Assembly (NCBI GenBank): GCA_030430365.1
Contig: JAUIFP010000001.1
Coordinates: forward strand, 88,755 to 152,754
Origin: Alphaproteobacteria bacterium
Lineage (GTDB): Bacteria; Pseudomonadota; Alphaproteobacteria; Sphingomonadales; Sphingomonadaceae
Direction of reading: 5' to 3'
Length of the DNA stretch: 64,000 bases
Shown here: positions 26,740 through 35,109 of the stretch, piece by piece
Layout of the letters: the number at the start of each line of letters is the position of its first letter
Position numbering within the stretch: the first letter of the stretch is position 1
Position numbers and translations under genes: made by a program
The notes under the pieces: generated by a model
What the model saw: only the letters and a program-made list of their open reading frames with translations
Told to the model about the DNA's origin: nothing
Databases searched by the model: none

Positions 26740-28226
26740 CGGCGCTTCGCGAAATAGCCGTCGAGGAATTGCTGCACATCTGCTCGCGGTGTTTCGATGA
26801 CTTTGGGGTCGGGTGAGAGCTCCATCAGCCGGGGTTCGTCCGGGTCGTAGGCCGGCCAGCGCGGCAGGCCCGGTCGGTTCGGATCGCCTTGCCGCGCGAA
26901 GTTCGCCCAATAGCTGGCCATCAGCTCCGACAGGCGCCGGTCTTCATCGGTCCAAGGCTGGTCCTCGCTCTCCAGCGTCTGGAAGACATAGACCATCTCC
27001 CCGCCGTGAAACGCGCCCTGTTCCCGCTTGCCCGGCCAGGCCTTGTCGAACCAGTACAGCCACGCATCTTCTTCGCCGGTGCGCGATTGCAGCTCCGCCC
27101 ATGAACGCATCTGCCATTGCACGGCATCGGTCGCCGATTGCGCCAGCTTGTCTTCCGCGCCCTCATAGAAACCGTCGAACTCGGCGCGTTCCTGCTCATC
27201 GGGCCGGACCCATTCCATGCGGATGGTGGAGCCTTCATAGGAGTTCGAGCCGACCAGCGTCGGCACGTCGTTCTGCCGCCCTTCGGCAAAGATATTGTAG
27301 ACCAGGTCGGGCAGAACATATCCGTCCCGCTCGGTCGGCCAGAAGAAGGTGAAGGCCGACAGGATGTCTTCCAGCGGCAGCGCGCGCATTTCGGCAATGC
27401 TTTCAGCGCCCAGCTTATCGGCAAATGCTAGGCCGTACTCGCCTGCCGAGTTGAGGTCCTGGCGCCCGATAAGGCCGCCATCGGGGTCCATCTGCGACGT
27501 GCTTTCGCCGATCGCCTTGTGAAACAGCCCTTCGGCCAAGGGCGATGCCTGCAGGATATTGACGGCACCGGCGCCTGCAGATTCCCCGAAGATGGTCACA
27601 TTGCCCGGGTCGCCCCCGAAAGCGGCAATATTCTGCTGAACCCAGCGCAAGGCGGCGATCTGGTCCAGAATGCCGTAATTGCCCGAGGACCCGTAAGGCG
27701 CTTCAGCGGTTAGCTCCGGATGGGCCATGAAGCCCAGCGCACCTAGGCGATAGTTGATCGTCACCAGCACGATGCCCTTTTCGGCAAAGGCGGTGCCGTC
27801 GAATGTCGGCCTGCTGCCGGAACCGAATTGATAGCCGCCGCCATGGATCCACACCATGACGGGCAGTGCTTCCTCCCGCCCGGCCGAAGCCCAGATGTTC
27901 AAGGTCAGGCAGTCCTCGCTCATTGCAGGCCCGGCGACATCCGGAGCGCGGCTCTGCGCGCAGATCGGGCCGAAGCTGCCTGCATCGCGAACGCCTTGCC
28001 ATCCGTCTGCCGGTTGCGGTGCCTTCCAGCGCAACGTGCCGGTCGGAGGTGCCGCATAGGGTATGCCGAGATATCGTTCGATCCCGTCACTGCTAGTCCC
28101 GCGCACGATACCTTGTTCGATTTCCGCAGTGGGGCCGGGCCGGGTGTCTTCGGCAAGGCTGCGATCGGGCGCCGCAATGCCAGCTGCCGCGCAGCACAAA
28201 AGGGAAGCGAATAGACGGCTTCTCAT
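26736..28226 (-). CDS. secreted carboxylesterase type B
   Basis: A 496-residue type-B carboxylesterase with a signal peptide (MRSRLFASLLCCAAAGIAAPDRSLAED). It has the early block ERYLGIPYAAPPTGTLRWKAP, the Cys-bearing SEDCLTLNIW, the oxyanion HGGGY (128-132) and the nucleophile S216 in FGESAGAG. The ATG at 28226 overlaps the MFS stop (ATGA) and has GGAGA upstream; the frame is open much further upstream but that part is not coding. It is the last gene of a six-gene minus-strand operon. With the secreted hydrolase facing it, the locus has two exported esterases, which points to ester substrates. Confidence 0.92.
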   Translation of the reverse strand: MRSRLFASLLCCAAAGIAAPDRSLAEDTRPGPTAEIEQGIVRGTSSDGIERYLGIPYAAPPTGTLRWKAPQPADGWQGVRDAGSFGPICAQSRAPDVAGPAMSEDCLTLNIWASAGREEALPVMVWIHGGGYQFGSGSRPTFDGTAFAEKGIVLVTINYRLGALGFMAHPELTAEAPYGSSGNYGILDQIAALRWVQQNIAAFGGDPGNVTIFGESAGAGAVNILQASPLAEGLFHKAIGESTSQMDPDGGLIGRQDLNSAGEYGLAFADKLGAESIAEMRALPLEDILSAFTFFWPTERDGYVLPDLVYNIFAEGRQNDVPTLVGSNSYEGSTIRMEWVRPDEQERAEFDGFYEGAEDKLAQSATDAVQWQMRSWAELQSRTGEEDAWLYWFDKAWPGKREQGAFHGGEMVYVFQTLESEDQPWTDEDRRLSELMASYWANFARQGDPNRPGLPRWPAYDPDEPRLMELSPDPKVIETPRADVQQFLDGYFAKRR

Positions 28227-29590
28227 GGGTGCGTCTCCAACGGTTTCGAAGCGGTTTGGCTTCGCACGGCCCACCCCGCGAGACCGCAAAGTGCAATCAA
28301 GGCTGCCACAACGCCGAAGAAGCCGACCGAGCCCCCCAGATCGAGCGACATCACTCCGGTGAAGGAGCTTAGCACGGCGCCAATGCGGCCGGTGGCCGAT
28401 GCCGTACCGACGCCGGTGGCGCGCACTTCTGTGGGATAGATGCTGGCAGCCAGCGTGTAGAGCGTGTTGTGCAGCCCAGCCAGGCAAAAGCCGAGCGCCA
28501 TCATGGCCGGCAGGATAATGAGCACCGAAAGAACGCCCAGGCCCAGCATTGCAGCCAGTGCCACGGCCATGACCGTTCCCATGGCGGCATATCCGACATG
28601 GGTCATGCGAAAGCCGTAGCGGTCCAGCAGGAATCCGCTGATCAATGCGCCGACCACGCTTCCCGAATGGAAGGTCATGATCCCATAGCTTGTGGTTGTA
28701 AGATCGAAGCCCAGCGTATGCAGCATGGTCGGAACCCAGCTGAACAGGGTGTAGCTGGACATCAGGCAAGTGAAGAAGCCGGCCCAGATCAGCAAGGTTC
28801 TGGCCCGGAATTCAGGCGCAACCAATGTACGCACCGGGGCCGCGACCGATTCCTGCACTGGCGGAACCAGAAATGTTTCGTCTGCGCTATGCGGTATGCG
28901 GCACTTCTCAAGCAAACGCTTCAGCCCCGCTTCCTTCCCTCCGCGCAGCAGGAAGGCTGGCGATTCCGGCAGCATGGCCGCGAATATCGTGCCCAGGATG
29001 AGCGGCACCAGCCCGGCAATCAGCAGCAGCGGGCGCCAGCCCACATGCTCCAGCAGGGAAGCGCCCATGGCGCCTGCGGTGATGCCTCCGATAGGAATGA
29101 AGACCATGCCGATCGCGATGGCTCTGCCGCGCCGGCGCTCGGGCGTGAACTCCGCGATCATCGCGGCTCCGTTGGGGATGGCCGCCCCGATGCCCAGGCC
29201 GTCCACGAAGCGCACCAGCATCAATTGCGTTGGATCCTGCGTGACGGCCCCCAGAGACGTCATGATCCCGAACAGGAAGATCGCCGAGATCAGTGCCCAG
29301 CGCCGCCCGATCCGGTCACCGATCAGGCCGCCCAAAACCGAACCGAACGCCACGCCGGCAAGGTTGGCCGCGTGCACCGGCGCAAAGGCCGACCGCTCCA
29401 GGCCCCAGTCCTGGATGATCGAGGGCAGGGCGATGCCCAGCGATTGGTTGGCCAGGCCGTCGACCGCAAACACCAGAGCCAGACAGCCCAGAATGGCTTT
29501 CTGATAGAGGCTCCATGGCGCGTCGTTTATCGCTGTATCGATGGTGCGCGGCGCAGTGCCGCCGCTGCTTGGGGTCTCTGCCGCGCTCAT
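28223..29590 (-). CDS. MFS transporter, aromatic acid:H+ symporter (AAHS)-like
   Basis: A 455-residue major facilitator with about 12 helices. The signature LGGLIGDRIGRRWALISAIFLFGIMT after helix 2, the negatively charged DGLGIGAAIPNGAAMIAEFTPERRRG segment and the C-half FLLDRYGFRMTHVGYAAMG place it near the PcaK/MhpT-type aromatic acid symporters. It probably takes up an acid released by the esterases. It overlaps the genes on both sides by ATGA. Substrate not determined. Confidence 0.87.
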   Translation of the reverse strand: MSAAETPSSGGTAPRTIDTAINDAPWSLYQKAILGCLALVFAVDGLANQSLGIALPSIIQDWGLERSAFAPVHAANLAGVAFGSVLGGLIGDRIGRRWALISAIFLFGIMTSLGAVTQDPTQLMLVRFVDGLGIGAAIPNGAAMIAEFTPERRRGRAIAIGMVFIPIGGITAGAMGASLLEHVGWRPLLLIAGLVPLILGTIFAAMLPESPAFLLRGGKEAGLKRLLEKCRIPHSADETFLVPPVQESVAAPVRTLVAPEFRARTLLIWAGFFTCLMSSYTLFSWVPTMLHTLGFDLTTTSYGIMTFHSGSVVGALISGFLLDRYGFRMTHVGYAAMGTVMAVALAAMLGLGVLSVLIILPAMMALGFCLAGLHNTLYTLAASIYPTEVRATGVGTASATGRIGAVLSSFTGVMSLDLGGSVGFFGVVAALIALCGLAGWAVRSQTASKPLETHP

Positions 29591-30195
29591 GATCGCGCCT
29601 CCGCGCTCTTGTCGCTTCCGGCGAGAAAATGTGGCGGAGCCGCATAGGCCTTCATCACCAGGAAGGGCCTGTAATAGCGGAAATAGGCGAGCAGCAGCGC
29701 GCAGTTCACGCCCAGCTCAAGCGGGCCTGTCAGCAATTGGCGCGGCGTGCCGGTGACAAAGAAATTGAGGTAGAAGATCGTCGCGCTTGTCGGCACTTCC
29801 AGCACGAGCATCAGCGGAACCCAGCGATTGAGCACCAGCATGATCCCCACAAGGCCCTCCATGGCCTTGATCCCGGGATAGACCCCCATCACACCCAGAA
29901 TTTCGATGAAGGGGCCGGCTACCGGATGTGGAATGGCCGGGATCGTATCGGCAACCCAGAAGCGGTATGACGAATAGATCAGATGCAGCCCCCAATAGAT
30001 GCGCAGCGCATCCGTGATCTGGTCCGCCGTCGTCCGTTCGGGATCGAGGTGACGCAGTATGGTTGCCCCGGCCACGCCGGCCAGAATGGGAATGCCGAAG
30101 AAGATGAAAGTGTCGAAGCGGGCGAACAGCAGAATGAAGATCGCGACTGCGCAGAACAGCGCAGCCGGGATTGCAAAGGCCTTTGGTACAGGCAT
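29587..30195 (-). CDS. DoxX-like membrane protein, copy 3
   Basis: A 202-residue membrane protein starting MPVPKAFAIPAAL, with AAGGAAGAGGA directly before the ATG. The core KAMEGLVGIMLVLNRWVPLMLVLEVP aligns with KLVEIAFGIALLANRAVPLMLLVAFP of copy 1. The tail AYFRYYRPFLVMKAYAAPP aligns with CYFDYYRPLLAWSAPP. Copy 2 is more distant. It sits between the TAXI binding protein and the MFS in the minus-strand operon, while copies 1 and 2 flank the TBDR on the plus strand. No known function. Confidence 0.75.
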   Translation of the reverse strand: MPVPKAFAIPAALFCAVAIFILLFARFDTFIFFGIPILAGVAGATILRHLDPERTTADQITDALRIYWGLHLIYSSYRFWVADTIPAIPHPVAGPFIEILGVMGVYPGIKAMEGLVGIMLVLNRWVPLMLVLEVPTSATIFYLNFFVTGTPRQLLTGPLELGVNCALLLAYFRYYRPFLVMKAYAAPPHFLAGSDKSAEARS

Positions 30196-30274
30196 TCCTC
30201 TTCCTTTCCTTGTTCCTCGAGCTTTTTGTTTCTTGTTGCTCTGAGGATGCATTCTCGGGCGCGCTGCGCCCGGA

Positions 30275-31396
30275 TCAGTCCATATATTCCATCTCGCGGT
30301 AATAGCTCTGGGCCCCGGGATGCAGCGGAACGCCTTTACCGTCCCACACAGTTTGCGGATCGAGCGAATAGGGGCGGACGAACCATTTGAGTTCGCCCCG
30401 GTTTCGGTCGATCGCGCGGGCCAGGGCATAGGCGATCTCGTCGGGCATATCGGCGCGGGCCATGATGACTTCGCCGGAGCGGCCCACTGTTTCGATCGCC
30501 CTGTCGACCCCGCGCAAGACGCCCCAGCGGGCGGTTACGCGCTGCATGCCCAGTTGATCGTCCGCCATTGCATCCAGCAGTTCTTCCGGCAGGTCCAGGA
30601 AGGTCAGGTCATGCGTGCTTGCCAGGATCGTCCAGTAATCCGATTCAGGATTGTTGGCGGGGCTGGCCAGGCTGGAAATGATGATGTCGAACGGCGTTTC
30701 GGCCGTGACGTCCCGCGGCGAGGTGAGTTCGCCGCCCCAGCCCGCCAGGCTTTCCTTGTCGAGCCCATAATAGTCGAGCACCGGCATCGTGCTCGGCTGG
30801 AAATCCGCGAGAATGCGCACCGGCAGTTTGCGCTCGCGGATTTCGGCGAGGCTTTCGATCCCGAGTTCCGCCTTGGCCGCGACAAGCAGATAGGTCGGGT
30901 CCTCGATACGCGCGATCAGCCGCAGATTGGGATAGGGCCCGTCTTTCGCGTAGATATACTGCCCCTCATAGGCCCAACGGAACATGTTGGCCTCGGTCAC
31001 GCCGAAGTCGATCGGGGCATCGACCCGTTCGGTCGTTCCATGTTCGAAATCGCCATCGACCAGCTCGGGCGGATGGGCGGCCTTCGCCACGATCCGCGGT
31101 CCTTCTGCGCGGTTGCAGTTGCGGCATAAGATGATCTCGTAGCCTTCGTCCGCCATGGCTTCCTGCACGAATTCGCCCAGTTCGCCCCAGGGGCAGGCAT
31201 GCGGACAGGCCGACGCCATGACCAGGCGCTTGGTATCGTAACCCGTCTCGCCGACATCCACTGTCTTCCCGGTTTCAGCGGATGCCTGCTGCGGGACGGC
31301 GAGGGCCGCCAGCAATGCCGCGGCGATCGTCATGAACCACAAGCCGATTGGGGCGGTGCGGCGCATTTCGTGCCCGGTTGTTCTGTTCTGATACAT
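30275..31396 (-). CDS. TAXI-family TRAP solute-binding protein without a permease
   Basis: A 373-residue periplasmic binding protein with a signal peptide (hydrophobic stretch then VPQQASAETG). The TAXI-type features are RLVMASACPHACPWGELGEFVQEAMADEGYEIILC early and the C-terminal KGVPLHPGAQSYYREMEYMD. TAXI proteins deliver small carboxylates to a fused 4TM/12TM TRAP permease, but none is encoded in this window. It may feed a distant permease or serve as a binding or sensing protein. It follows the DHA2-type MFS after 5 bp. ATG at 31396 has GAGGA upstream; an ATG 10 codons later would give a more classical signal peptide. Confidence 0.82.
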   Translation of the reverse strand: MYQNRTTGHEMRRTAPIGLWFMTIAAALLAALAVPQQASAETGKTVDVGETGYDTKRLVMASACPHACPWGELGEFVQEAMADEGYEIILCRNCNRAEGPRIVAKAAHPPELVDGDFEHGTTERVDAPIDFGVTEANMFRWAYEGQYIYAKDGPYPNLRLIARIEDPTYLLVAAKAELGIESLAEIRERKLPVRILADFQPSTMPVLDYYGLDKESLAGWGGELTSPRDVTAETPFDIIISSLASPANNPESDYWTILASTHDLTFLDLPEELLDAMADDQLGMQRVTARWGVLRGVDRAIETVGRSGEVIMARADMPDEIAYALARAIDRNRGELKWFVRPYSLDPQTVWDGKGVPLHPGAQSYYREMEYMD

Positions 31397-31401
31397 GTTT
31401 T

Positions 31402-32808
31402 TCAGGTCCTCTTATGTCCGCTCAATTCCGCGCCGGCGTCATGATCGAGGCGCCGGAAGCTGAAGACTGCCAGCACCAGCAGGGATGCGATCACCAGCAG
31501 CGCGATCCTGAAGTCCGCGAGGTTCGGCGCGTCTCCCCAGCGTCCATGCATGGCCGCCAGCCAGTTCAGCATGATCGCCGTCAGAGAAATCGCGATGGCG
31601 CTGGTCAGCTGCTGGAACACGTTCCACAGCACCGTCGCCTGGATCGTCTGCTCCTCCGGGATTTCCGTGTAGAGCAGCGTCTGAACCCCGGTGAACAGGA
31701 TCGACCGGCTCGCGCCGATCAGCGCCAGGCTGGCCAGAATAACCCATACCGGAGTTTCGGGCGTGAATGCTGCGCACAGCGCCGTACCGATCGCCGCCGC
31801 GATGGAAGTTGCGATCACGTTGGAGCGATAGCCGAACCGGGCCAGGATCTTCCGGATGAACGGCTTGATGACAAGGTCAGAGCCGTTGAGCATGATCAGC
31901 GCCATTCCTGCGGCAAAGGCGCTCATGCCCATGGTCAGCTGGAACATCAGCGGCAGAATGAAGGGCAGCGCGCGCAAGGCGATCCTGATCGACGCGCCTC
32001 CGCCCAGCACAGCGATGCGGTAGATCCGCGATTGCAGCGGCTCGGCCGAAAGAATCGGATGCGGATTGCCCCGCAGATGGAACAGCAGCAGAATTCCCGC
32101 TGCCGCGCCCACGGCCAGGCAAGCCAGCGCGAAGGCCAGGCTGCTGCTGGCCGAGCTGATCCTGTCTAGCCCCAGCAAGATCCCGGTCATCGCCAGGGCC
32201 GCCAGAACGAAACCGCGCGTGTCGAAAGGGCGCGGTTCCTGCGCGTCCAGTTCCGGAACGTAGCGGATGATCAGATAGACGCTCAGCAGGCCAGGCGGAA
32301 TGTTGATGAAGAAGGCCCAGGGCCAGGTCAGATAGGTCACGCAAAAGCCGCCGATCGCGGGGCCGAAAGTCGGCGCGATCAGCACGACCGAGGCCGTCAG
32401 CGACATAACCTGGACGAGCTTCTTCTTGCCTGCGCTGCGGATCAGCACCGCGCTGCCGACCGGCATCATCAGCGCTGCACAGGCGCCCTGGAAGATGCGG
32501 GCCGCAACGAATTGTTCGAGTGACTGGGTAAGCCCGCAAAGCAGCGAAGCGAATGTGAAGCCCAGCACCGATACGGCAAATATGCGCTTCGCCCCGAAGC
32601 GGTCGGCCAGCCAGGCGCTCGCTGGCAGACCTGCAGCATGGGCCAGGAGATAGACGGTGATGCCGATCGACATGTCGACCGGGGCGACGCCGAAATCTCC
32701 CGCCAATGTCGGCAGGGCAGTGTGGATGACGGTGGCGTCGAGCTGCCCCATGAACATGGCCGCCGCGAATGCCGCCGCCGTCAGGGCTATCGCCTTGCCC
32801 TCAGCCAT
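31402..32808 (-). CDS. MFS transporter, DHA2/EmrB-type
   Basis: About 468 residues with up to 14 helices. It shows the DHA2 pattern: FMGQLDATVIHTALPTLAGDFG in helix 1, SAWLADRFGAKRIFAVSVLGF after helix 2, and GGFCVTYLTWPWAFFINIPPG in helix 5-6. Such proteins usually export drugs or toxic intermediates by proton exchange. In this operon it could expel an inhibitory acid or aromatic. I chose the ATG at 32808; a TTG 9 bases upstream is in frame. Confidence 0.87.
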   Translation of the reverse strand: MAEGKAIALTAAAFAAAMFMGQLDATVIHTALPTLAGDFGVAPVDMSIGITVYLLAHAAGLPASAWLADRFGAKRIFAVSVLGFTFASLLCGLTQSLEQFVAARIFQGACAALMMPVGSAVLIRSAGKKKLVQVMSLTASVVLIAPTFGPAIGGFCVTYLTWPWAFFINIPPGLLSVYLIIRYVPELDAQEPRPFDTRGFVLAALAMTGILLGLDRISSASSSLAFALACLAVGAAAGILLLFHLRGNPHPILSAEPLQSRIYRIAVLGGGASIRIALRALPFILPLMFQLTMGMSAFAAGMALIMLNGSDLVIKPFIRKILARFGYRSNVIATSIAAAIGTALCAAFTPETPVWVILASLALIGASRSILFTGVQTLLYTEIPEEQTIQATVLWNVFQQLTSAIAISLTAIMLNWLAAMHGRWGDAPNLADFRIALLVIASLLVLAVFSFRRLDHDAGAELSGHKRT

Positions 32809-32874
32809 TGGCCGCAATGATCGGCGGCAATGCCTTTCCGCCGGCAGGTCGCGGCATTGCCTGCCAGCCGCGCA

Positions 32875-33219
32875 TCAAAGGTCGATCACGAGTTTCTTGC
32901 TCAGGGATCCTGAGCAGCAGATCATCATGGACTTGCCCGCGCGCTTTTCCGCTGGCGAGAGCACCGCATCGAAATGGTCCGGCACGCCTTCCAGAACGGA
33001 GACTTCGCAGGTCCCGCAGGTTCCGCCCTCGCAATTGGAAGGGGCGTCCACTCCGGCATCGCGGACCACCTCCAGGATGGATTTGCCCGGCGGTACCGTC
33101 AGTGTGAGCTTGGAATGCGCCAATTCGACTTCGAAGCTATCCTGCGGCTGCAATTCGCCGTCCGGATTGTTCTCGCCAGGGGAAGCGGGATCTTGCAAGG
33201 TGTTCTCGGCTCCGTTCAT
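32875..33219 (-). CDS. stand-alone [2Fe-2S] ferredoxin, phthalate-dioxygenase-reductase type
   Basis: A 114-residue plant-type ferredoxin. The cluster ligands are in CEGGTCGTCEV and in ICCSGSL near the end. The pattern CxxxxCGxC with a late LSPAEKRAGKSMMICCSG and LVIDL resembles the C-terminal ferredoxin domain of phthalate-dioxygenase-type reductases, but the FMN and NAD domains are absent. It likely passes electrons to or from the flavoprotein encoded divergently or an enzyme elsewhere. It is first in the six-gene operon and has the putative MarR operator 132 bp upstream. ATG chosen at 33219; a TTG at 33240 is in frame. Confidence 0.85.
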   Translation of the reverse strand: MNGAENTLQDPASPGENNPDGELQPQDSFEVELAHSKLTLTVPPGKSILEVVRDAGVDAPSNCEGGTCGTCEVSVLEGVPDHFDAVLSPAEKRAGKSMMICCSGSLSKKLVIDL

Positions 33220-33350
33220 TGTCCAATTACTTGATAACAAATATTATTTTTTCATTGTGGCGCTTCGGCCTTCCTATGTTGCTTATTCCAGGCCGCGCCG
33301 CGGAATGCGGCGGATGAAAAAGGAGGCGCGATGGCCGGCAAAGATCCAAA

Positions 33351-33370
33351 ATATCTTAGCTCTAAGATAT
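33351..33370. promoter_or_regulatory. probable MarR operator, copy 1 (ferredoxin/flavoprotein divergent region)
   Basis: Perfect 9-bp arms ATATCTTAG and CTAAGATAT around CT. A -35-like TTGACA (33372-33377) follows at once, reading toward the flavoprotein, so a bound repressor would block RNA polymerase. Size and symmetry fit MarR dimers, and a MarR gene lies just beyond the flavoprotein. A close relative of the site is at 21805-21824. Confidence 0.65.
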
Positions 33371-33467
33371 ATTGACACTCAACCCTCCTGTAAATAGGAG
33401 CTTGACCAAACGCGGCAGTTTGGCGTGGCCAGGGCCGCAATTCAGCAGATTGGGTGAGGAGCATCGC

Positions 33468-35054
33468 TTGACGAAAGAAGTACAAACCTCCGTTCTCGTG
33501 ATTGGAGGCGGCTCGGCGGCGACACGCGCTGCGCTTGAGGCCGCAGCGGCTGGTGCGTCCGTGATGCTGGCCGACAAGGGTGTGGTGGGCGATAGCGGTT
33601 CCAGCCCGCATGCATTGGTTGGCTTCAGTGTACCTCTGCTCGACGAAGACGACAGCAGCGAATTGTTCGTGGAAGACTGGGCCAATGCCAGTGGCGGTAT
33701 CTGCGATCGCGATCTGGTGGCGCAATGCGCCAAATATGGCCGCGGCCTGGCCGAGGATATGGAAGAGCGCGGCGTCCCTTTCATCAAGAACAAGGATGGC
33801 AGCTGGTTCATTGCCAAGCGGGCCGGGCACAGCGTGCGGCGGACGATCCAGGCCGAAGGGCTGGGCAAGGGGGTCCACTCCAATGTGATCGCGCCGATGC
33901 GCCCGGCATTGATCGAAGCCGGTGTGGAGCTCAGCGAAAACACGATGATCACGCGCCTGCTCCTGGATGGGAACAGGGTGGCGGGTGCCTATGCAATCGG
34001 CCCCGATGGCGAGCCGTTCATCATTCGTGCCAATGCTGTCGTGCTGGCCTCCGGCGGGGTGAACCGCCTCTATTCGATCCTGTGCCTGGAAGTGAAGGAA
34101 CATCACAGCCGCACAACCGGTGATAGCTACGCGCTGGCCTTCCATGCAGGCGCTCCGATTATCGACATGGAATTCACCCAGTTTCGGGATTCTCCGCCGG
34201 CTGGCCCGATTTACGGGGCGCATTATGTGAACCGCCTGGGCGAGCGGATCATGGAGAAATACGATCCGGAGAACCTGGAATGCGCGCCGCGCTACATGAT
34301 GGGCCGCGCCATCCATACGGAGAATTTCGAAGGCCGCGGGCCTGTGGTCTGGCATGTCGAGGAAGGGCAGGTCGCCCGTTCGCGCGCGCCGGTCGGCGAA
34401 TCCCAGTTCCTGCCCGGTGACACGATCGAGATCACGTTGATGTTCCAGCGGCTGATGGGCGGCGCGCGGATCGATGTGAACGCGGCCACGGCCATCACCG
34501 GCCTCTATGCCGCGGGCGAGGCTTCGGGCGGCATCCATGGCGGGGACCGCATGCAGGGCTGCGGCTTCCTGGAGACGCAGACATTCGGCCTGATCGCCGG
34601 ACGCAGTGCCGCCGCCTTTGCGGCAGAGAACGGCTTGGCCGATATAGATCCGCAGGCGGTTGCCGCGGAAGAGGCGCGCCTGGCCACGCCCTCTGGCAGT
34701 GCCGATCCCGCTAAGATGGTGGAGGATATCCAGAACCTGATGTGGGAGCAGGCCGGTATCGTTTCGAACCGGGAAAGGCTGCTCGACGCGATCGCGAAGC
34801 TGCAGGAAATGCGCCGCATCGCTGCAGAGGATATCGATACGTCGGACCTCGTCGCGGCAGAGGAAGTGCGCAATCTTGCCCTGGCCGCCGAACTGGTGGC
34901 GACGGCAAAGCTCACACGGGAAGAGACCCGTAGCGGACACGGCCGGACCGATTTCCCCGAAGCGAGCAAGGACTGGGTCAAGCATGTCGAGCTTGCGCGC
35001 GGCGCGGACGGTTCGGTGTCCGTCGATACGATCCCGGTGCAGGAAAGCTTCTAG
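33468..35054 (+). CDS. FAD-binding fumarate reductase/succinate dehydrogenase-like flavoprotein
   Basis: A 528-residue soluble flavoprotein. The FAD motif is VLVIGGGSAATRAALEAAAAG, later blocks are VVLASGGVNRLYSI and GLYAAGEASGGIHGGDRMQGCGFLETQTFG, and a helical C-terminal domain follows as in L-aspartate oxidase and adenylylsulfate reductase. I start at TTG 33468, since GTGAGGAG stands 6 bases upstream and the protein then begins at the FAD domain. It probably reduces or oxidises a C=C bond next to a carboxyl group. No membrane anchor or Fe-S subunit is next to it, but a ferredoxin is encoded divergently. Distinct from the TcuA-like enzyme at 5302. Confidence 0.85.
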   Translation: MTKEVQTSVLVIGGGSAATRAALEAAAAGASVMLADKGVVGDSGSSPHALVGFSVPLLDEDDSSELFVEDWANASGGICDRDLVAQCAKYGRGLAEDMEERGVPFIKNKDGSWFIAKRAGHSVRRTIQAEGLGKGVHSNVIAPMRPALIEAGVELSENTMITRLLLDGNRVAGAYAIGPDGEPFIIRANAVVLASGGVNRLYSILCLEVKEHHSRTTGDSYALAFHAGAPIIDMEFTQFRDSPPAGPIYGAHYVNRLGERIMEKYDPENLECAPRYMMGRAIHTENFEGRGPVVWHVEEGQVARSRAPVGESQFLPGDTIEITLMFQRLMGGARIDVNAATAITGLYAAGEASGGIHGGDRMQGCGFLETQTFGLIAGRSAAAFAAENGLADIDPQAVAAEEARLATPSGSADPAKMVEDIQNLMWEQAGIVSNRERLLDAIAKLQEMRRIAAEDIDTSDLVAAEEVRNLALAAELVATAKLTREETRSGHGRTDFPEASKDWVKHVELARGADGSVSVDTIPVQESF

Positions 35055-35109
35055 GGCAGGGCTGCTCGCTCGCTTCGAAATTCGGAGCGCGCGCGCGGAG
35101 GCCTGCCGT

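Noticed and set aside
26736-28769. N-terminal extension of the carboxylesterase to 677 residues
   Set aside because: The extra 181 codons lie inside the MFS gene; the ATG at 28226 has a ribosome binding site and a signal peptide.
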